This document shows, one piece after another, positions 1-5,498 of a stretch of DNA of 8,878 nt (positions within the stretch are counted from its first letter, which is position 1; each line of letters starts with the position of its first letter). The DNA lies in the NCBI GenBank assembly GCA_041687095.1, contig JAWLCQ010000189.1, positions 1-8,878 of the forward strand. The letters are read 5' to 3'. The position numbers and the translations under genes were made by a program. The notes below the pieces were generated by a model that worked only from the letters and a program-made list of their open reading frames with translations, did not search any database and was not told the origin of the DNA. This stretch comes from JAWLCQ01 sp041687095 (GTDB lineage: Bacteria; Planctomycetota; Phycisphaerae; SM23-33).

Positions 1-1331
1 CGGGGAACGACTTCACCGTCTTCGGGCAGGCGGTGATCCTCACGCTCATTCAGCTCGGGGGGTTGGGGATCATGCTCTTCGGGACCACGCTGGCGATGCT
101 GATGGGCAAGTCGCTGTCCGTTCGCAGCACGACGGCGGTGGGGGAGATGCTCGGGACCCGCGAGCCCGGGCTCTCGCCGCGCGTGCTGAAGTTCATCGTC
201 ATCGCCACGCTCCTCATCGAGGCGGTCGGGGCGGTGCTGCTGTACCCGTCGCTGCTGGGGGCCCCGGGGGCCGACGGAACCCCGCTGACCCAGGGGCGGG
301 CGGTGTGGTACAGCGTCTTCCACAGCATCTCCGCCTTCTGCAACGCCGGGTTCAGCCTCTACGACCTGAACCTGATGGAGGGGACGATCCGCGGGGCGGG
401 CTGGATCCGCCCCCTGCGCGACACCGGGGGGGTGGTCCTGGTCGTGCCCGTGCTGATCGTCCTGGGCGGGCTGGGCTTCCCCGTCCTCCGCGACTGCGGG
501 CACTGGATCCGCCGCCTGCTGCACCGCTGGCTGCACCGCATCCCGCACCCCGACGCCGCCTCGGGAACCCCCCGGCCGAAGGTGCACCGCGTGAGCCTGC
601 ACACGCGGGTGGTCCTGCTCGCCACGGTGATCCTGATCCTCGGGGGGGCGATCGTGCTCCTCCTCGTCGAACCGGCCGCCTCCTCCGATCTCCCCGCCAA
701 GCGCATCGGGCAGCATCGCATCTACGACGACGCCAACGTCCGGTCGCTCGACTGGCCCGCCATGTCCCCGCTCCGCCGCGCCTGGACCGCCCTGTTCCAC
801 TCCATCTCCGCCCGCACCGCCGGGTTCAACACCATCGACATGGCCGAACTCTCCGACGCGGGCAAGCTCTGGATGTGCCTGCTCATGGTCATCGGCGGCA
901 GCCCGGCGGGCACGGCGGGGGGGATGAAGACCATCACCGTGGTCCTGCTGCTCGCGGTCACCTGGTCCGTCCTCCGCCAGCGGGACGAGGTGGACCTGTT
1001 CCGCCGCTCCGTCCCCGTCCTGGTGCTGCGGAAGGCGATGGCGGTGGCGGTGCTGTACCTGCTGCTGGTGGCGGTGACGACGATGCTGCTGTCGGTGACG
1101 ATGCGGGGCGAGAAGTTCATCGACGTGCTCTTCGAGGCCTGCAGCGCCTGCGGGACCGTGGGGCTCTCGACGGGCGTGACGGGCAAGGGGGACTTCCTGG
1201 GCACGCGGCTGGTGACGATCGCGGCGATGTTCCTCGGCCGCATCGGGCCCATGACGCTGCTGCTGGGCCTCACCGCCCACGTCCGCCGCACGCGGTACGC
1301 CTACGCACACGAGGACGTCTTGATTGGATAG
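1..1331 (+). CDS. ktrB: KtrB/TrkH-family potassium uptake channel subunit, N-terminus cut off by window edge
   Basis: Membrane subunit that conducts K+ into the cell as part of a Ktr-type system. The reading frame is open to the left edge (first whole codon at base 3), so the true start lies outside; the GTG at 33 is internal, because family-typical sequence precedes it. The 442 visible residues include three of the four expected selectivity-filter loops: CNAGFS at 339-356, RTAGFNT at 813-833 and CGTVGLST at 1149-1172. The family segment GGSPAGTAGGMKT lies between the last two, and QLGGLGIM is near the left edge. The first filter loop is probably upstream. Between filters two and three is a basic loop followed by a long, poorly conserved stretch (roughly 500-780). 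Ktr is preferred to Trk because the adjacent RCK protein is short with a single RCK unit. It ends nine bases before ktrA, so the two are almost certainly co-transcribed. Confidence 0.93.
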   Translation, partial: GNDFTVFGQAVILTLIQLGGLGIMLFGTTLAMLMGKSLSVRSTTAVGEMLGTREPGLSPRVLKFIVIATLLIEAVGAVLLYPSLLGAPGADGTPLTQGRAVWYSVFHSISAFCNAGFSLYDLNLMEGTIRGAGWIRPLRDTGGVVLVVPVLIVLGGLGFPVLRDCGHWIRRLLHRWLHRIPHPDAASGTPRPKVHRVSLHTRVVLLATVILILGGAIVLLLVEPAASSDLPAKRIGQHRIYDDANVRSLDWPAMSPLRRAWTALFHSISARTAGFNTIDMAELSDAGKLWMCLLMVIGGSPAGTAGGMKTITVVLLLAVTWSVLRQRDEVDLFRRSVPVLVLRKAMAVAVLYLLLVAVTTMLLSVTMRGEKFIDVLFEACSACGTVGLSTGVTGKGDFLGTRLVTIAAMFLGRIGPMTLLLGLTAHVRRTRYAYAHEDVLIG

Positions 1332-1340
1332 GACCACGCC

Positions 1341-2015
1341 ATGGCCACTTTCGCCGTAATCGGACTGGGACGCTTCGGACACCGCCTCGCCGCCCGCCTC
1401 GCGGAAGGGGGGGCGGAGGTCATCGCCATCGACGCCCGCCGCGACCTCGTCGAGGCCATCCGCGACCAGGTCACCGTCGCCGTCTGCCTCGACTCGACCG
1501 ACGAGGACGCCCTCCGCGCCCAGGGCGTCGACCGCGTCGACGTCGCCGTCGTGGGCATCGGGGCGAACTTCGAGGCCAACGCCCTCACCACTGTCCTGCT
1601 CCGCCAGATCGGGGTCCCCCGCGTCATCTCCCGCGCCACCACCGACGTCCGCGCCGAGATCCTCGCCAAGATCGGCGCCGATGAGGTCGTCAACCCCGAG
1701 CGCGAAACCGCCGACCGCTGGTCCGAACGCCTCCTGGCGCCCAACATCATGGAGCGGATCGAGCTGGCGAAGGGGTTCTCGCTGACACAGTTGCCCGCTC
1801 CCCGATCGTTCGCGGGCAAGACGCTGGAGGATCTGGCCGTGCGGCGGAAGTACAAGGTGAACGTCGTCGCCATCCGCCGCGCCGTTCCCTCCGCCCCCGA
1901 GGGCGAACCGCCCCGCGTCGTCAGCGTCCCCGGGCCCGACAGCACCATCCAGGAGGGCGACGTCCTCTTCGTCATCGGCTCGGACGAGGCCATCCGCGCC
2001 CTGCCGACGGAGTAG
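1341..2015 (+). CDS. ktrA: KtrA/TrkA-family RCK regulatory subunit of potassium uptake
   Basis: Cytoplasmic gating subunit that binds nucleotide and controls the KtrB channel. The protein has 224 residues, the usual size for KtrA and about half that of a two-unit TrkA. The N-terminal RCK domain (about residues 1-120) is a Rossmann fold: GLGRFG at 8-13 is the GxGxxG loop, and Asp31 at the end of the second strand is the usual ribose-binding acid. The C-terminal RCK_C domain spans about 140-222, with the typical sequence EGDVLFVIGSDEAI near the end. The ATG at 1341 follows the ktrB stop by nine bases; a weak AGGA at 1330-1333 overlaps that stop, so translational coupling is likely. By homology, ligands would be ATP/ADP or NAD(H); which one cannot be read here. 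The gene is followed by repeat elements, not by another + strand gene. Confidence 0.93.
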   Translation: MATFAVIGLGRFGHRLAARLAEGGAEVIAIDARRDLVEAIRDQVTVAVCLDSTDEDALRAQGVDRVDVAVVGIGANFEANALTTVLLRQIGVPRVISRATTDVRAEILAKIGADEVVNPERETADRWSERLLAPNIMERIELAKGFSLTQLPAPRSFAGKTLEDLAVRRKYKVNVVAIRRAVPSAPEGEPPRVVSVPGPDSTIQEGDVLFVIGSDEAIRALPTE

Positions 2016-2020
2016 GCGAG

Positions 2021-2071
2021 GGAAAAGGGGACTGGCTCCGCCGCTGTCTGGCGGTGCCTGTCCCCTTTTCC
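2021..2071. repeat. REP-like palindrome A
   Basis: Arms at 2021-2041 and 2051-2071 are 21 bases long and complementary except at two T:T positions, with a 9-base loop. The left arm reads AAAAGGGGACTGGCTCC and the complement of the right arm reads AAAAGGGGACAGGCACC, so the two halves are distinguishable and the element has an orientation. It starts six bases after the ktrA stop. The hairpin with its trailing CCCCTTTT could help end ktrBA transcription, but it is not a classic intrinsic terminator. Confidence 0.85.
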
Positions 2072-2089
2072 TGGTGGTTCAGCCGTGAG

Positions 2090-2165
2090 GAGCCTCGAAA
2101 AGGGGACAGGCACCTCCGGGGCCGGACAGCATGCCCCTCCGGAGCCAGTCCCCTTTTCGAGGCTC
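2090..2165. repeat. REP-like palindrome B, inverted relative to A
   Basis: Arms at 2090-2114 and 2141-2165 are 25 bases long with two A:A mismatches at the same two diagnostic positions as palindrome A, but here the ACAGGCACC half comes first. The element is therefore in the opposite orientation. The 26-base loop contains a GGGGC/GCCCC sub-stem and the motif GGACAGC, echoed as GCTGTCTGG in the loop of A. Bases 2166-2248, between this element and the rpiB stop, show nothing recognisable. Confidence 0.85.
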
Positions 2166-2248
2166 CGTGCGCGAAGCGATGGGCTTGCGGTTGACGGTTC
2201 GTTTCTTCACGCCTTCGCCGGCGTCTGCGCAGGCCTGAACGCATCCCC

Positions 2249-2743
2249 TTACTCGCCGTCCCCCGTGCCGTTCTGCTCGTCGTAGGTGTTGGGGTCGCGG
2301 CCGCTCTCGATCCACTGGATCTTGCGGACGCGGCGGTCGTGGCGGCCGCCGGAGTCGAACTCGGTGTCGAGCCACCCCGCCACGATGCGGCGGATGAGTT
2401 CCTCGCCCAGGACGTCGCTGGCGAGGCAGAGGATGTTGGCGTTGTTGTGGCGGCGGGACATCTGGGCGGTGAGTTCGTCGTGGCAGAGGGCGGCCCGCAC
2501 GCCGGGGACCTTGTTGGCGCAGATGTCCATGCCGATCCCGCTGCCGCAGATGAGGATCGCGCGGTCGACGCGGGCGTCGGCGACGGCCTTGGCGGCGGGG
2601 TAGGCGGCGTCGGGATAGTCGCAGCTTCGCGAGCTGTTGGTGCCCATGTCGAGCACCTCGTGGCCGAGTTCGCTCACGAAGACGACGATCTTCTCCTTCA
2701 GCGGGTGCCCCCGGTGGTCGGCGGCGATGGCGATCTTCATCAT
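2249..2743 (-). CDS. rpiB: Ribose-5-phosphate isomerase B
   Basis: Interconverts ribose 5-phosphate and ribulose 5-phosphate in the non-oxidative pentose phosphate pathway; a cytoplasmic, usually dimeric enzyme. The 164 residues carry the RpiB/LacAB hallmarks: AADHRG at 8-12 (Asp9, His10), the catalytic Cys66 in ICGSGIGM, ANKVPGVRAA at 76-85, RRHNNANIL with His99, and a basic GGRHDRRVRKI near the C-terminus. The anion-hole motif reads CGSGIG where CGTGIG is commoner, a conservative change. The C-terminal 20 residues run a little beyond the family core. Two adjacent ATG codons (2743 and 2740) are possible starts. The first overlaps the upstream stop as ATGA and has AAGGA five bases upstream, so translational coupling to the fusion gene is likely. 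An allose-6-phosphate isomerase role is possible for this family but has no support from neighbours. Confidence 0.95.
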   Translation of the reverse strand: MMKIAIAADHRGHPLKEKIVVFVSELGHEVLDMGTNSSRSCDYPDAAYPAAKAVADARVDRAILICGSGIGMDICANKVPGVRAALCHDELTAQMSRRHNNANILCLASDVLGEELIRRIVAGWLDTEFDSGGRHDRRVRKIQWIESGRDPNTYDEQNGTGDGE

Positions 2744-3855
2744 CCTGGTCCTTCGTCCAAAGCGGCATCCAATGCCTGGCGAATCTGTGCGGCAATCCGT
2801 TGGTACTCGGGGAGTCCGCCGCCGATGGGATCGTCGACGTCCTCGGATCCGAGGCGGCGGACCTTGCCCTGGGCCTCGGGGGCGATGCGGAGTACCGCGT
2901 CCACGTGGGCTTCCGTCATGCAGAATACCACATCGGCGCGGTGAATCAACTCCGCCGTCAGTCGGCGGGAGCGATGGCGGGAGATATCGGCCCCGTAGGT
3001 GCGGGCGGCGCGGACGGCCTCGGGGGAGGCGGGGGCTCCGTCGGTGGCGAACACGCCCGCCGACAACGCCTCCACGCCCACCGAGGGCAGCTCGCTCTCC
3101 CGCACCCCGTGCCGCTCCGCCAGCACGTGGCGGGCGATGCCCGCGGCCATGGGGGAGCGGCAGGTGTTCCCCGTGCAGACGAAGACCGCCGTGTACCGCA
3201 GCAGCTTGCGGAGGCTCGGTTCATCCAGTACGCCCTCGCGCACGATCCGCCAGGCGCCCGTGCGGTCGAACAGGACGATCGTGCTGTCCGTGCCGTACTG
3301 CGTCGGCCCCGCGTCCAGCAGCAGGTCCACGCGGCCGTGGAGCTGCAGCAGCACGTCGGTTCCGCTGCGGGGGGAGGGCTGACCCGCGAGGTTTGCGCTG
3401 GGGGCCACCACCGGATGGGGGACCGCGCGGAGCATGGCGGAGGCGACGGCGTCATGGGGGCAGCGGAGGCCGATGACCCCCTCGCTCACGAGCCGCTCCT
3501 TGAGACCCGCCGCCTGCAGGGCGTCGTCCGGCAGATCCCCCTCCACCGGCAGCAGGAGCGTGATGGGGCCCGGCCAGGCCTTGTGCATGATCCGCCTCGC
3601 CGCCGCGGGGATCTCGCGGACGTACCGCTTCGCGTCGTCGGGCGATCCGAGGTGCACGGTGAACGGGCGGGAGGGGCGGTCCTTGAGTTCGCGGAGGCGC
3701 TCCAGGGCGGCGGCGTGGGTCACGTCCACCGCAATGCCGTACACCGTCTCCGTGGGGAAGGCGACGAGGCCCCCGGCGAGGATGGCGCGAGCGCCCTCGG
3801 CGGCCGCCGGGGCAACCTCATCCGCGGTCTCGACCTGAATAACGCGCGTCTCCAT
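2740..3855 (-). CDS. Fusion of threonylcarbamoyl-AMP synthase (TsaC/Sua5 YrdC domain) and YwlE-like low-molecular-weight protein phosphatase
   Basis: A 371-residue two-domain cytoplasmic protein. Residues about 15-207 form a YrdC domain, which makes threonylcarbamoyl-AMP from threonine, bicarbonate and ATP for the t6A modification of tRNA. Visible motifs are PTETVYG at 34-40, KDRPSRP at 58-64, SAN at 153-155 and STIV at 191-194. The usual Sua5 C-terminal domain is absent. Residues about 221-367 form a low-molecular-weight phosphatase instead: the P-loop CTGNTCRS at 227-234 (Cys227, Arg233), SAGVFA at 265-270, and a DDP motif supplying the general acid, probably Asp342. Thr231 is the residue that in B. 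subtilis YwlE selects phosphoarginine; tyrosine phosphatases usually have a bulkier residue there. The DP is followed by Ile where Phe or Tyr is common. Arginine phosphatase activity is therefore inferred, not shown. A GGAGG lies 13 bases before the ATG, rather far. The stop overlaps the rpiB start. Confidence 0.93.
   Translation of the reverse strand: METRVIQVETADEVAPAAAEGARAILAGGLVAFPTETVYGIAVDVTHAAALERLRELKDRPSRPFTVHLGSPDDAKRYVREIPAAARRIMHKAWPGPITLLLPVEGDLPDDALQAAGLKERLVSEGVIGLRCPHDAVASAMLRAVPHPVVAPSANLAGQPSPRSGTDVLLQLHGRVDLLLDAGPTQYGTDSTIVLFDRTGAWRIVREGVLDEPSLRKLLRYTAVFVCTGNTCRSPMAAGIARHVLAERHGVRESELPSVGVEALSAGVFATDGAPASPEAVRAARTYGADISRHRSRRLTAELIHRADVVFCMTEAHVDAVLRIAPEAQGKVRRLGSEDVDDPIGGGLPEYQRIAAQIRQALDAALDEGPG
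2749..2753 (-). promoter_or_regulatory. Ribosome binding site of rpiB inside the end of the fusion gene
   Basis: AAGGA on the - strand lies five bases before the ATG at 2743 and eight before the second ATG at 2740. It falls inside the last codons of the upstream gene, whose TGA (2742-2740) overlaps the rpiB start. This arrangement favours re-initiation by ribosomes ending the upstream gene. Confidence 0.6.
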
Positions 3856-3878
3856 CGCTGACGAAAAACCTCCACCGG

Positions 3879-3907
3879 ATTATCCCGATCCGAGGGCCGC
3901 CGATCAA
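3879..3907 (-). promoter_or_regulatory. Possible sigma70-type promoter for the fusion gene and rpiB
   Basis: On the - strand, TTGATC (3907-3902) and GATAAT (3884-3879) are separated by exactly 17 bases, in the 65-base gap after the zinc-ribbon gene. Transcription would start near 3872, giving a leader of about 17 bases. That would put GGAGG right at the 5' end, which weakens the match between promoter and ribosome binding site. Confidence 0.45.
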
Positions 3908-3920
3908 GCCCCCTGCGTGG

Positions 3921-4619
3921 CTACAGCCGACGGAGGTAGTACGTGTTCTGCGCGATGTCCCGCACGCACACGAACAACTGGCCCAGGCCCACGAGCATCA
4001 CCCCGTTGAGCACCATCGCCGCCGCCGCCAGAAGCGGACCCGCTGCGGCCGTGAGGATCTGCCCGGCCTTCTCGACCCCGGAGGTCTCGTAGGTGACGGT
4101 TCCCGCCCGGAGCAGGCCCACCGCACCGATGGACAGGCCGATGACAATCAGCAGCAGGCCCAGGGCGAGGAAGACGATGGCCACGCCCTTCATCGCCGCG
4201 TACTTCGGGGGCAGGCGGCCGGGGGGGCGCTCGGCGGGTTCGTCCGGCGTTGCGGGTCGGGCGGTCTCCGCCTTGGGGGGCTTGGCCTCCTTGGCCTTGG
4301 CGGGCTTGGGCTCGGGGGCGGCGGGGCGCGGGGCGGGAGCGGCCACGGGGGCCGCTGGCGGGGCCGTGGGCCGCTTGGGGGCGGGCCTGGCGGCGGACTG
4401 GGCGAGCTGCGCGAGCGGGTCGGGAGGCTCGTCCGCACGCACCGGGGGAGCCACGGGCGTCGCCTCGCTCGCCGACTCCGCGGTCACCGGTTCGGGCTCG
4501 GGAGCGTCCCCGGGGATTTGGAGGACGGCCCCGCACTTGGGGCACTTGCCCTTGCGCCCTGCGAACTCGTCCTTTACCCGCACGCTATGCCCGCATGTAT
4601 CGCAATCGAACGTGATCAT
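3921..4619 (-). CDS. Zinc-ribbon protein with Ala/Pro-rich linker and two membrane segments, function unknown
   Basis: I do not recognise a specific function. The 232-residue protein starts with a small zinc ribbon: Cys6-x2-Cys9 and Cys26-x2-Cys29, with GRKGKCPKCG in the second half, a design common in planctomycete proteins. Residues about 37-139 are a low-complexity linker rich in Ala, Pro, Glu and Lys. Two hydrophobic stretches, about 145-170 and 187-218, should span the membrane, and the tail ends DIAQNTYYLRRL. The likely topology places the ribbon and the short tail on the same side, probably the cytoplasm. The frame stays open upstream to an ATG at 4781, but ATG 4619 is chosen: it places the ribbon at the N-terminus, has AAAGGG six bases upstream, and the upstream extension runs through an inverted repeat. 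Roles in sensing or as a membrane anchor are guesses. Confidence 0.85.
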   Translation of the reverse strand: MITFDCDTCGHSVRVKDEFAGRKGKCPKCGAVLQIPGDAPEPEPVTAESASEATPVAPPVRADEPPDPLAQLAQSAARPAPKRPTAPPAAPVAAPAPRPAAPEPKPAKAKEAKPPKAETARPATPDEPAERPPGRLPPKYAAMKGVAIVFLALGLLLIVIGLSIGAVGLLRAGTVTYETSGVEKAGQILTAAAGPLLAAAAMVLNGVMLVGLGQLFVCVRDIAQNTYYLRRL

Positions 4620-4647
4620 GAAGTGCCCTTTCCGAATGGTCGTATGG

Positions 4648-4653
4648 ATTGTA
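4648..4653 (-). promoter_or_regulatory. Possible -10 element for the zinc-ribbon gene
   Basis: TACAAT on the - strand would start transcription near 4641, about 22 bases before the ATG at 4619. No convincing -35 hexamer is seen at 16-18 bases. If real, it excludes the in-frame ATG codons at 4658 and 4664 as starts. Confidence 0.3.
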
Positions 4654-4733
4654 ACCATTCGCATCTTCGCAAACAGCACCGAAGGCGCGAACCGCTGCAG
4701 GAAATCCCAAAGCGGGGGCGCCAAGGTTGCGTT

Positions 4734-4809
4734 GGGTGCCACGGCTGCGCTGTTTGCAGCCGTGCTTGCCCGGAAGGACACGGCTGCAAACAGCGCAGCC
4801 GTGGCACCC
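4734..4809. repeat. Perfect 31-bp inverted repeat with nested hairpins
   Basis: Arms at 4734-4764 and 4779-4809 are perfect reverse complements around a 14-base loop. Each arm is itself a hairpin: in the left arm CACGGCTGC (4740-4748) pairs with GCAGCCGTG (4756-4764) around GCTGTTT. The element can therefore fold as one long stem or as two short ones. It lies about 50 bases past the stop of the metallo-hydrolase gene and upstream of the zinc-ribbon gene. No U-tract follows on the - strand, so it is not a standard terminator. It resembles a mobile or REP-type palindrome. Confidence 0.92.
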
Positions 4810-4828
4810 GGCGTGAACGGTTGCGAAA

Positions 4829-4859
4829 GCTGATGGCTGATCGCTGAAAGCTGATCGCT
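4829..4859. repeat. Short GCTGATCGCT repeats abutting a stop codon
   Basis: GCTGATCGCT occurs at 4836-4845 and 4850-4859, with a further GCTGAT at 4829-4834. The last copy overlaps the TAG (4860-4858) of the - strand hydrolase gene by two bases. Similar AGCTGAT-type runs are, as I recall, scattered between genes in some planctomycetes. Confidence 0.7.
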
Positions 4860-5496
4860 ACTCCGCGAAAAACGGGTTGGCCGCCCGTTCCGCGGCGATG
4901 GTGGTTTCGGGCCCGTGGCCCGGCAGGACGCGGGTGTCGGGGGGGAGCGTGAGGAGCTGCTCGCGGATGTTCCGCAGCAGCCGCGACGAGGAGGCGTGGG
5001 GGATGTCGGTCCGCCCGATCGACCCGGCGAACAGGGCGTCGCCCGTGAGCACCACGCCCGCGCTGGGGCACCAGTAGCTCGCCCCGCCCCGCGTGTGGCC
5101 GCTCGTGTCCAGCACCCGCCAGACCCGCTCTCCCATCGTCAGTTCGTCCCCCGGATGCACGGGCTCGGCGGGGGTTTCGACAACGAGTTGGAGCCCGAAC
5201 AGGACCGAGAGGTTCAGTTGCGGGTCGGTGAGCATGGGCACGTCGTCGGCGGGGCAGAGGAGGCGGGCGGAGGGGAAGGCGGCGTGGACGTCGTCCACCC
5301 CGCCGATGTGGTCCCCGTGCCCGTGCGTGAGCACGATGCGCGAGGGCGCAAGGCCCTCGGACCGCAGGTGGCGAACCAGCGCAGCCGCCCCGAGCGAAGG
5401 GTCCACGACCCAGCACTCGCCCGCGGTGCGCAGGACGTAGCAGTTCACTTCCAGCGGTCCGAGGACCAGCGTGTCGATCCGCAGTGCGTCGCTCAT
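4858..5496 (-). CDS. Glyoxalase II-like metallo-beta-lactamase-fold hydrolase
   Basis: A cytoplasmic metal-dependent hydrolase of 212 residues, resembling the short GloB/YcbL group that may cleave thioesters such as S-lactoylglutathione analogues. All metal ligands expected for the fold are present: HGHGDH at 58-63 (His58, His60, Asp62, His63), His134 in SGHTRGG, Asp153 in LTGDALF, and His194 in PGHGPET. The GSIGRTD segment at 159-165 is typical of this subgroup. The C-terminus NPFFAE matches the family ending, so the protein looks complete although its stop lies in a repeat. The long C-terminal substrate domain of classical glyoxalase II is absent, so the substrate cannot be assigned. The start is two bases after the NDK-like gene's stop, showing one operon. 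Confidence 0.9.
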   Translation of the reverse strand: MSDALRIDTLVLGPLEVNCYVLRTAGECWVVDPSLGAAALVRHLRSEGLAPSRIVLTHGHGDHIGGVDDVHAAFPSARLLCPADDVPMLTDPQLNLSVLFGLQLVVETPAEPVHPGDELTMGERVWRVLDTSGHTRGGASYWCPSAGVVLTGDALFAGSIGRTDIPHASSSRLLRNIREQLLTLPPDTRVLPGHGPETTIAAERAANPFFAE

Positions 5497-5498
5497 GG

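Noticed and set aside
305..1684. Long + strand open frame of 459 residues overlapping ktrB and ktrA
   Set aside because: Its product is a run of Arg, Pro, Gly and His with no family features, typical of an out-of-frame reading of GC-rich genes; ktrB and ktrA are both clearly real here.
2800..3861. + strand open frame of 353 residues opposite the fusion gene
   Set aside because: Gly/Arg/Ala-rich, no motifs; the opposite strand encodes two well-conserved domains.
4620..4781. N-terminal extension of the zinc-ribbon protein from ATG 4781
   Set aside because: The extra 54 residues lie across an inverted repeat and a likely -10 element and match no family; the ribbon is expected at the N-terminus.
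4734..4809. Intrinsic terminator of the NDK-hydrolase operon
   Set aside because: The hairpin is strong but no U-tract follows on the - strand, and the symmetric nested design fits a repeat element better; a termination effect is still possible.
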